Shown here piece after piece: positions 44,744 to 51,777 of a DNA stretch of 64,000 nucleotides. Position 1 is the first letter of the stretch; each line of letters begins with the position of its first letter. Under the pieces are notes generated by a model. The model saw only the letters and a program-made list of their open reading frames with translations. It ran no database searches and was not told the origin of the DNA. A program made the translations under genes and the position numbers. This DNA is from Candidatus Obscuribacter sp. (GTDB lineage: Bacteria; Cyanobacteriota; Vampirovibrionia; Obscuribacterales; Obscuribacteraceae), in contig JADYXR010000133.1 of assembly GCA_021772095.1 (NCBI GenBank), positions 1 to 64,000 of the forward strand, read 5' to 3'.

Positions 44744-45848
44744 AACAGGTGCAACTCCGGGTGGTGGCAAATCACAGCCCACCGGTGAGGAAGATCTCAA
44801 ATCGATAGTCAGAAAGCAAGCTGCGGCACTGGCAGATCAGGGCAATCGCATGCGCAATATTTTGCATTCGATTCCGCTTGGGCTGGTCGTTTTCAACAAA
44901 CGTCAATCTATCGAATTGATCAACACGTTGGCGCAACAGCTCTTGCATTACGAACCACGTGAATTGAAAGGACAAAACGTCAAAGTCATTTTTCCAGAGG
45001 TGGAGATGCTGCAGTTCAGCTCCGACCCAGTCAGAACAATGGCTAGAAAAAAGACAGGCGAAATATTTCCTGTCGAGATATACATGAACGAATGGAACGA
45101 TGATCTGATCTTCGCTCATTTGCAAGACATCACAGAACGGCATCGCCTCGAGCGTTTGCGGCAAGATTTCCTGGCCATGGTCAGCCACGATTTACGCACG
45201 CCACTATCTTCGGTGCAATTGTTTCTCCAGATGATCAGCAGAGGCACCTATTGCGAAATCTCCAGCAACTTCGAAAGGAGCATCGTGCGCGCCGAATCCA
45301 GCCTCGACCTCATGGTTTCACTGGTCAATGATTTGCTTGATTCCGAACAGCTCGACTCTGGCGACTTCAACCTCGATATCCAACCAACGACGACGAATTC
45401 CATCGTGGACAAAGCAATCAACTCCACGCAAAGCGGCGCCAACGCGGTCGGTGTAAAAATCGAGAAGGACGTTGTTAACGACTCACTCAACGCCGATGAA
45501 GATCGAGTCACCAGAGTGATCGTCAATCTGATCGGCAACGCGGTGAAGTTTTCTCCAAAAGAAAGCGTAATCACAGTTCGTGCCGGCATCGAAGGCACTC
45601 AAGTCGTTTTTAAAATCAAAGACCAGGGACCGGGGATTCCAGAACATCTTCACCAGGCAATTTTTGAACGCTACAAACAATTGGACCAGCCGAAAGAAAC
45701 CAAACGACGCGGAGTCGGTCTGGGACTGGCTATTTGCAAAGCGATCGTAGAGAGGCACAAAGGAAAAATTTGGGTCGAGAGTGAAGAAGGAAAAGGCGCG
45801 ACCTTTTGTTTCTCAATCCCGACAGACGGCGGGCGCACACCGGAATAG
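44736..45848 (+). CDS. PAS-domain sensor histidine kinase
   Basis: A 370-residue cytoplasmic kinase. A PAS domain spans about residues 38-140 (MRNILHSIPLGLVVFNKRQS onward). The H-box MVSHDLRTPLSS is near residue 147. The ATPase domain has NLIGNAVKFSP (N box), DQGPGIP (G1) and GVGLGLAI (G2). No membrane segments or signal peptide are seen, so the ligand is probably intracellular. It is coupled by overlap to the Hsp70-like gene, which suggests that the two work together, for example sensing of a protein or energy state. No response regulator is adjacent. Confidence 0.93.
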   Translation: MPETGATPGGGKSQPTGEEDLKSIVRKQAAALADQGNRMRNILHSIPLGLVVFNKRQSIELINTLAQQLLHYEPRELKGQNVKVIFPEVEMLQFSSDPVRTMARKKTGEIFPVEIYMNEWNDDLIFAHLQDITERHRLERLRQDFLAMVSHDLRTPLSSVQLFLQMISRGTYCEISSNFERSIVRAESSLDLMVSLVNDLLDSEQLDSGDFNLDIQPTTTNSIVDKAINSTQSGANAVGVKIEKDVVNDSLNADEDRVTRVIVNLIGNAVKFSPKESVITVRAGIEGTQVVFKIKDQGPGIPEHLHQAIFERYKQLDQPKETKRRGVGLGLAICKAIVERHKGKIWVESEEGKGATFCFSIPTDGGRTPE

Positions 45849-45902
45849 ACAGACGGCTGACGCCCATTGGAACAGACAGGTGGCGGACGCTAGTAGAACA
45901 AC
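45822..45902 (+). repeat. Three degenerate 27-base tandem repeats
   Basis: Units at 45822-45848, 45849-45875 and 45876-45902 share the pattern ACAG(A/G)(C/T)GGC-G-(G/A)CGC and end in GGAATAG, GGAACAG or AGAACAAC. The first unit encodes the last residues of the histidine kinase and contains its stop; the others are non-coding. Confidence 0.6.
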
Positions 45903-45909
45903 TTGAGCG

Positions 45910-48756
45910 CTATTCGCCTTTATCGTGATAGCTGTTAAACAAATTTCCGTAGTCCTTTGGCAAACCCGAGCGATCTTTCTTTGCTAAATCCGGCTTACCA
46001 AGCCGATCGTAGAGATCTGCTCTGCGTTGGCGACAGCGAATATCATTCGGTGCAAGTTTTAAAGCGGCCGTGTAATCTACCAGCGCTTTCTGATCTTGGC
46101 CCAGCTTCTCGTACACCTGAGCGCGCTGTGCAAGCGCATTTATGTACTTCGGCGTGTCGGCCAAAGATTTCGAGAATGCCGCTTCAGCTTCTTTGTATCG
46201 CCCCAGTGACGACAGCGCCGCGCCATGAAATCTATAAACACGCGCGCCTCGACTGCCCAGCCGGATGGCGTTTTCACAGTCTCTGGCAGCTTCAGCGTGC
46301 TTGCCCATATGCAGATTCGTTTCCGCTCGCATTTCGTAATACCGCGGATGCGGATTCAATTCGATTGCTTTGTCGAGAGCACGACGGGCTTCTTTCGCCT
46401 GTTCGGTGTAGATGTAGTGTGATGCTGCCGCCGCACAAATGTCCGGGTTCTGTGGATTAACGGTCATTGCCATTTCGAAATCTTCGCTCGCTTTATCGTC
46501 ATCGCCCTTAGCGTTATGGATTGACGATCTGCCGGTGTATGCCTGCCACATGTAGGGCGCCAATTTGATTGCCTTGTTCATGTACGTCATGGCGTGATCG
46601 AGGTCATTCTTTTTTCTGCTAAACGCCGAACGGTAGTAATAAACGAAAGGATCATCTCCAGTGAATTCAACCGCCTTATCAAGTTCTCGTTCAGCCTCCA
46701 CGGTGCGCTTTTCTTGCGAATATATTTGCGAACGAAGTGCGTGAGCCAGACCCGATTCCGGTGAGACTTCCACTGCCTTGTTCAACACTTTCTCAACGTC
46801 AACCGGATTGGTATTCATCGAGATCATGATCCGCGCTTTCAGAAGCAGAATAGACAGGTTGCCCGGATGCAGGTCGACTCCGTAGTTGATCTCCTTTAAT
46901 GCTTTGTCGTACTGCGCACAGTCGAGATAGTGTTCGGCTCTCACTCTTATGTTGTCAGGATCGATATCATGAATTCGATTGGCTTCATTAAAATCGCTGA
47001 GAGCTTCCGTGTATTTACCCTGATGCTTTCTTGCCAACCCGCGAAGCCTGTGCAGCCGGTCCGAGTTACCCAGCAAGGCAATTGCTCTTGAATAGCCAGC
47101 CTCTGCTTCTTTGTACTGATGTGAGCCATCAAGATGGGCAGCTTTCTCTTCGATAACGCTGACTTCATTGAGGCTGCTCCAATCCTCGGCACTATCCGCG
47201 GTGCTTGACTTGGCATTCGATTTTCCGTTTAATACGCCTGAATCGACATTGGATGACGAGTCACCGTCTTGCTTTAAGAGCATGTAGCCTGAGACACCTA
47301 GAAATCCAACGATAGCGACCAGCGCCACCGCAACTAGTGCAATAATCAGCTCAGACTTCTTCTGAGTTTTAACATCCTGCTCGCCGTGACCAGACTGATC
47401 TGACTGCGAACCGGCATTACGCGCTGTGCCATCATCCGTTAATGCCCTCTTGCGCGACTCTTCATCAAACGCGATTCGTCGAGCGGCGGCATCGGAATCA
47501 CCGCCTGTGGACGACGAGCCATTTTTGTTCAGGCTCGCAAATGTACCGGGATCAAGAGCAGTCTGAATCGACGAGGACTCGATCACGTCATCGCCGTCGG
47601 CGTGTCCAAGTGCGATCACCAGATCCTTCATGCTATTGAAACGCCGATCCGGATCTTTCTCCAGGCAGCGGCGAACCAGGCGCTCCATATATGGTGACAC
47701 CGAAACATCAGGAGCGATGGTTGCGAAAGTTGGGGGTGCCACTTTCGTGTGCATGTCGAGCAGCGTCAGCGGATCTCCGACAAATGGAAGTGAGCCGGTC
47801 AACGTCTCATACATGACGATGCCAAATGAGTAAATCTCGGACCGCGCGTCGAAAGTTCGCCCTGACAGTTGGTCGGGAGACATGTATTTTGGCGTGCCAA
47901 TGATGTTCTTTCCGTGAAACTTAGTGGTCTCCTGCCCGCTCATCATCGCGATCCCGAAATCGATGATACGCGCAAAAGCGTGTCCATGTTTTCCTTCATG
48001 CGTGATGATTATGTTGGAACTCTTTATGTCTCGATGGAAGATGCCGGACTCGTGTCCTTGGGCCAGAGCCGAGGCGATTTGCTCGAAAAGCGGGATAGCG
48101 ACTTGCTCTTCAACGTGACCTAGTTCTGAAATATATTTGTCCAGCGACTTGCCGTCCACATATTCGAGCACCATAAATGGTGCGCCTGATGGCGTCAGTC
48201 CGAAATCGATGATTGAAACAATGTTGGGATGCTGAAACTTCGCAGTCACTCGGGCTTCCGACTGGAAGTTAACAAGCTCGTCATCTAAGCGGGCGTAAGA
48301 GATTTTCACCGCCACATTTTTTCGCAAGTGTTGATCGAAGCAAAGATAAACAGCTCCGCCGCCGCCGGCTCCAAGTTTACCTATCGGTTTATAACGTTCC
48401 AATGGAAACGACTCGGGTTTAAGCTCGTTGAGCTCCTCATCGAGGGTTTTCTTGACCTGGCGCGGTGCCTCGCCATACAAAGCCAGTGTCGCTGACGAGG
48501 ACATGTTTGAATCAAGAGGCACGGGATTTTCGCAGCTGCAATTTTGCGATTGCAAAACCCATTGCGTAAAACTTCCTGTGTTTGCCTTATCTATTTGCTT
48601 TCCGCAGAGCGCGCAAATTTGAAGCTGCCCTTTCTCGCGCTCGATTTGCTCGCAACGGCATGCCGCAACCCATTGCGTAAAACTGCCCGTCATCGACGAG
48701 GACTTCGGCTGCCCGCATATTTCGCAAATATCGGATCGAGTTGTCACTAAGTCCAA
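45910..48756 (-). CDS. Ser/Thr protein kinase with zinc-ribbon pair and TPR tail
   Basis: A 948-residue membrane kinase. Residues 1-80 hold two copies of a Cys module: CEICGQP...TGSFTQWV..CRC and CALCGKQ...TGSFTQWV..CSC. The kinase domain (about 120-385) has the Gly loop GKLGAGGGGAVYL, the Lys in NVAVKIS, HRDIKSSN and DFGIAMM. A Gln/Ser/Asp linker and one membrane helix (about 468-490) follow. Residues 525-940 are 10 or more TPRs. With the kinase inside, the TPRs would lie outside the cytoplasmic membrane. TTG 48756 is the outer start; GTG 48747 is also possible. It is 69 bases downstream of the E1-like gene on the same strand. Confidence 0.92.
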   Translation of the reverse strand: MDLVTTRSDICEICGQPKSSSMTGSFTQWVAACRCEQIEREKGQLQICALCGKQIDKANTGSFTQWVLQSQNCSCENPVPLDSNMSSSATLALYGEAPRQVKKTLDEELNELKPESFPLERYKPIGKLGAGGGGAVYLCFDQHLRKNVAVKISYARLDDELVNFQSEARVTAKFQHPNIVSIIDFGLTPSGAPFMVLEYVDGKSLDKYISELGHVEEQVAIPLFEQIASALAQGHESGIFHRDIKSSNIIITHEGKHGHAFARIIDFGIAMMSGQETTKFHGKNIIGTPKYMSPDQLSGRTFDARSEIYSFGIVMYETLTGSLPFVGDPLTLLDMHTKVAPPTFATIAPDVSVSPYMERLVRRCLEKDPDRRFNSMKDLVIALGHADGDDVIESSSIQTALDPGTFASLNKNGSSSTGGDSDAAARRIAFDEESRKRALTDDGTARNAGSQSDQSGHGEQDVKTQKKSELIIALVAVALVAIVGFLGVSGYMLLKQDGDSSSNVDSGVLNGKSNAKSSTADSAEDWSSLNEVSVIEEKAAHLDGSHQYKEAEAGYSRAIALLGNSDRLHRLRGLARKHQGKYTEALSDFNEANRIHDIDPDNIRVRAEHYLDCAQYDKALKEINYGVDLHPGNLSILLLKARIMISMNTNPVDVEKVLNKAVEVSPESGLAHALRSQIYSQEKRTVEAERELDKAVEFTGDDPFVYYYRSAFSRKKNDLDHAMTYMNKAIKLAPYMWQAYTGRSSIHNAKGDDDKASEDFEMAMTVNPQNPDICAAAASHYIYTEQAKEARRALDKAIELNPHPRYYEMRAETNLHMGKHAEAARDCENAIRLGSRGARVYRFHGAALSSLGRYKEAEAAFSKSLADTPKYINALAQRAQVYEKLGQDQKALVDYTAALKLAPNDIRCRQRRADLYDRLGKPDLAKKDRSGLPKDYGNLFNSYHDKGE

Positions 48757-48825
48757 TCTCTGAGCTTTTAGATGCCTAGATTATTCCACATTAAAGCTCG
48801 CCCGGTAGCAGCAATCCAATCGTAA

Positions 48826-49464
48826 TCACTCGTCGCGGTTAATGCGGAGATCGCCAAGCGTGATCGAATAATTCTCTTTATTGCCGTCCAGAATAAACCG
48901 GATCAACAACTCGCCAGCGACTGCTGTCACCAGGTAAATCAAATTGCGAGCGAGCGGATAATCGCAGATATCGTCGCCGGCATCTGATGGAATAATGTAT
49001 TTCTCGTTCCAGCGCAGCTCGCCGTAGTCACCGTTGACGCCGATGTGCAGGCAAGGAATGTTTGCTTCCTTGCAGTGCTCCGTTATGACGCGACGAGAAA
49101 TCGAATTGTCAAAACTATCGATCACGGCATCGAAGCCGTTTAAAAACTTCGACGCGTTTTTCGCAGTCAGCTCCTTTGGGATCGCCTCAATGTCCTCCCC
49201 TACTTCTCGGTAAATCAGGTTTCTCAAGATCTCGGCTTTTAATCCACCGATGTCATCTACCGAATAAACTTGAGTGCCGATGTTCTGCTCTTCAACACGA
49301 TCGCGGTCGATTACAGTCATATTTTTGAAACCTTGTCTGGCTAAATGCGCGACCAGATTAGATCCCAGGGCACCGGCACCACAGACGATCAAGCGCGCTT
49401 TCGACAGCTTATCGATGTCGTCTTTGCCGCGGTAAATTATTTCGTGGTGTAGCTTTCCAGCCAT
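48826..49464 (-). CDS. ThiF/E1-like ubiquitin-activating family protein
   Basis: A 212-residue E1-like protein. The nucleotide motif is VCGAGALGSN (residues 27-36), followed by VIDRDRVEEQN (51-61), GGLKAE (74-79) with the ATP-contacting Lys, and IDSFDNSISRR (115-125). Cys167 in DICDYP lies where ThiF and MoeB carry the thioester or persulfide Cys. These enzymes adenylate the C-terminal Gly of a ubiquitin-like protein. Here the three genes in a row are a small Gly-ended protein (50379-50633), an unknown protein and this one. No ThiS, MoaD or other thiamine or molybdopterin genes are nearby. AGGAG precedes the ATG by ten bases. It is a good candidate for a conjugation system. Confidence 0.88.
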   Translation of the reverse strand: MAGKLHHEIIYRGKDDIDKLSKARLIVCGAGALGSNLVAHLARQGFKNMTVIDRDRVEEQNIGTQVYSVDDIGGLKAEILRNLIYREVGEDIEAIPKELTAKNASKFLNGFDAVIDSFDNSISRRVITEHCKEANIPCLHIGVNGDYGELRWNEKYIIPSDAGDDICDYPLARNLIYLVTAVAGELLIRFILDGNKENYSITLGDLRINRDE

Positions 49465-49482
49465 AACGCGTCATCTCCTGCC

Positions 49483-50382
49483 TCAGTCGTAATCATCAGG
49501 ATCACCGTTTCGTCTGCCGTGATACTGACGCATGACACCAACCAAACTGGTCAGATCGAAATCTTGATCGCGACCGTTTAAACAAATTCCGGAGCTGACA
49601 ACCGACAGGTCGTTGACTCGAATATTGGCGGTGTGAGTGTGATCGTCAAACACATAGCGAACGACGATAGAGCCCTGTTCTTCGTCATGCCAGTGACCGT
49701 CCAAACGCGCTCCTGAATGTGTAAGCGCATCACGAATTCGATCGATGTCAGAACGATTTCTCAGGCGCTGATCTCTCATTTCCGTTGGATGTTTGTCGAA
49801 GAACAAAATCTTGTAAGCCAGTAGCTCCGGAGGTGTAGCCCCGGAGACCCGCACCGCATCCGGTGCCACATCGCTATCAAGCGCTTCTCTGAGTTTGCGG
49901 GCAATGTTTGGATCGCGCCGCCGATTTTCGCCGTGATACCAGAACGACGCACCGTCAAAACGCGCATGTATTGCCTGAAAGGACGCGCTGCGTTCGGTCA
50001 ATCGAATCGGCACGGGCTCGCTAAAAGTGAAACGCGTATCGGAAGTATTCAACTGCAGTCCCCACCAGAGGCGCTGAAACTCCGCAGCCAGAACCATGTT
50101 AACGCGCGGAAGCAGTTTCAAATACGCATCGATTTGAGAACGCGACGCGCGTTCAACACATCGAGCCTGACCAGGTTGAGTCACCTGAAAAAGCCCAAAA
50201 CCACTGCTGGTGCCCAGTGGACCGGAGTCGACTACTCTCAGTTCATAAACAGCACCTTTCAATTTCACGTTTATTTTGCCACCAGGAACATAAGGCGACA
50301 AAAAAAGTTCCGACGAGAGATTTTTCTCGTCGGCCGAAAAGCGTTTTATGAGCGACAGTGGGTCGACTCCACCGCCGCTCAT
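49483..50382 (-). CDS. Unknown protein between Ub-like and E1-like genes, possible E2-like end
   Basis: A 299-residue protein of no recognised family. It starts on the last bases of the small Gly-ended gene (ATGA overlap) and stops 18 bases before the E1-like gene, so all three belong to one unit. The last 100 residues (helix, then GSIVVRYVF, NIRVNDLSV and VSSGICLNGRD with Cys267) recall the strands and GxICL active-site stretch of E2 conjugating enzymes. The match is short, and the HPN that normally precedes is absent. The central part has a Trp pair (FQRLWWGLQL). An E2-like or target-binding role is inferred from gene order, as in PRTRC-type and other bacterial ubiquitin-like cassettes. Confidence 0.6.
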   Translation of the reverse strand: MSGGGVDPLSLIKRFSADEKNLSSELFLSPYVPGGKINVKLKGAVYELRVVDSGPLGTSSGFGLFQVTQPGQARCVERASRSQIDAYLKLLPRVNMVLAAEFQRLWWGLQLNTSDTRFTFSEPVPIRLTERSASFQAIHARFDGASFWYHGENRRRDPNIARKLREALDSDVAPDAVRVSGATPPELLAYKILFFDKHPTEMRDQRLRNRSDIDRIRDALTHSGARLDGHWHDEEQGSIVVRYVFDDHTHTANIRVNDLSVVSSGICLNGRDQDFDLTSLVGVMRQYHGRRNGDPDDYD

Positions 50383-50633
50383 CCAAACACTGCCTCTGGA
50401 CGCAATGTCAGATTGCCATTTTCATGACGTTCGACAACATATGCGCTCAACTTTCCTGCAGGAACGTCGAGAAAGGCTGCAACAGCGTTTCTAACCGCAG
50501 TATCAGAGCTGGCTACGCCAACATCCAACACGTCAAGCGCGATTTCGCGGCTTCGGCCTTCGAAGCGCAAGTGCAACAATGCTGAGCCAGAAATATCTGA
50601 CCGAGCCAAGAATCGTGGGTCTCTTTCTGTCAT
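50379..50633 (-). CDS. Small ubiquitin-like (beta-grasp) protein ending in Gly
   Basis: An 84-residue protein. Predicted order is strand (SALLHLRFEG), strand (REIALDVLDVGV), helix (AVRNAVAAFLDV), then strands (LSAYVVERH, NLTLRPEAVF), which is the beta-grasp order of ubiquitin, MoaD and ThiS. The C-terminus is a single exposed Gly (AVFG), as needed for adenylation by an E1-like enzyme; the classic GG is not present. It is the first gene of a three-gene unit with the unknown protein and the E1-like enzyme. GAGGG lies seven bases before the ATG. It lacks the length and context of known sulfur-carrier genes. A modifier role is an inference. Confidence 0.62.
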   Translation of the reverse strand: MTERDPRFLARSDISGSALLHLRFEGRSREIALDVLDVGVASSDTAVRNAVAAFLDVPAGKLSAYVVERHENGNLTLRPEAVFG

Positions 50634-50988
50634 CGGCGTGCCCTCATCATGTACTCATCGAGACTGTTCGCGCGTCCAGGGACAAGCGCCGAATCAACCT
50701 GCGAAGAGGCTGTGCAATTTGTTTCCCACTCACAAGTACCGCCATCATAACATCACTTTTATAAGACTGACGACCACTGACTGAATCGTGCCCGGCAAAA
50801 TTTCAAGAGGACAAAACGATAAGACTGCAACGGTTTTGACCGAACTAAACAGCGTTTTTGACATTCAGTCAGAAAGATCCAGTCGGAGAAAGAAACCAAA
50901 TCTGATGTCAAAATCGATAAGTCGGCTAACAACGGGTACTAAATGGGAAGAGAGTGTTATGAGTTTCACTCTTATGCATTTCTAGGGC
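50634..50988. other. Divergent intergenic region, 355 bases
   Basis: No gene supported. It must contain promoters for the ubiquitin-like cassette (leftward) and for the gene pair at 50989 (rightward). No operator or hairpin of note was seen. Confidence 0.45.
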
Positions 50989-51777
50989 TTGAACGAAAGC
51001 ATGGACGTCGGACAGGTAGTTAATATGGGCGGGCTGATCTCAGCTGGATTCGCGCTGCTAGCAGGCGTGGCTCTGTCTGTGGAATTGGGCGCGGCTCCGG
51101 CAAAAATCAAGAAGGCCAAAACCGATTCGGCCGAGGGACAAGGGAAGAACGGCGGCAAGGCAGCTCGCGGCGGACGAGCACGCAGAAATAACCGAAACGG
51201 CGGAAAGAATCAAACCTCCGACGCCCATGAAGGTGAAGACGATGCAGACAGAGATTTTCAAAAAGACGCAGCGGAAACCCTGATCATCCAGCAAGATTCA
51301 TCCGCCGATTTGATAAATAATCTGCAGCGCACTTATGTGGATGGTTTGCTCGGTCCAAGAATAAAATACGACGTGGCGTTAGCAATTTTGAATCAGTATG
51401 AAACCACCACTGTCTCTGAAGAAGAGGCTGGTTTGATGATGGCAACTCAAGCCTATTTGAGCGCGACGCGAACCGGCTCACTGACTGATGGTGCCGCTCC
51501 ATTCGGTGGCAGCGCCGGAAAGGCGGCCAAGTCGCCAACGGGAGAGAACGAACAGATTAGGCGCGAAACGACCGAAGAGAATCGAAAAGCGACAGAAGAA
51601 AACATTTCGCCGCCGACCAAAACAGAAAAGCCTGGACGACCGACTTTAGGCGGTTTATTTCAGAAAAAAGAACAAGTAGAAAAAGAGACAAAGAAGACCA
51701 TCGAAGAGCCACCTCCTCCACCATCGTCCAGACGTAGCACCACCCGGAATACCAGGAGAAAAACGCGCCCAGAATGA
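50989..51777 (+). CDS. Unknown protein with one membrane helix and charged tail
   Basis: A 262-residue protein. A hydrophobic helix (GGLISAGFALLAGVALSV) lies at about residues 14-31. It is followed by a Lys/Arg/Gly/Asn-rich stretch (50-85), a helical part (about 95-165) and a Pro- and charge-rich tail. No family recognised. Its stop overlaps the start of the PrsW-kinase gene in ATGA, so the products are probably partners. Start TTG 50989 and ATG 51001 are both possible. The basic and Pro-rich parts look disordered. Confidence 0.6.
   Translation: MNESMDVGQVVNMGGLISAGFALLAGVALSVELGAAPAKIKKAKTDSAEGQGKNGGKAARGGRARRNNRNGGKNQTSDAHEGEDDADRDFQKDAAETLIIQQDSSADLINNLQRTYVDGLLGPRIKYDVALAILNQYETTTVSEEEAGLMMATQAYLSATRTGSLTDGAAPFGGSAGKAAKSPTGENEQIRRETTEENRKATEENISPPTKTEKPGRPTLGGLFQKKEQVEKETKKTIEEPPPPPSSRRSTTRNTRRKTRPE

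Noticed and set aside
48826..50633. Thiamine or molybdopterin sulfur-carrier module
   Set aside because: No ThiG/S/H, MoaA/B/E or related genes nearby, the small protein ends in one Gly only and an unrelated 299-residue protein lies between.
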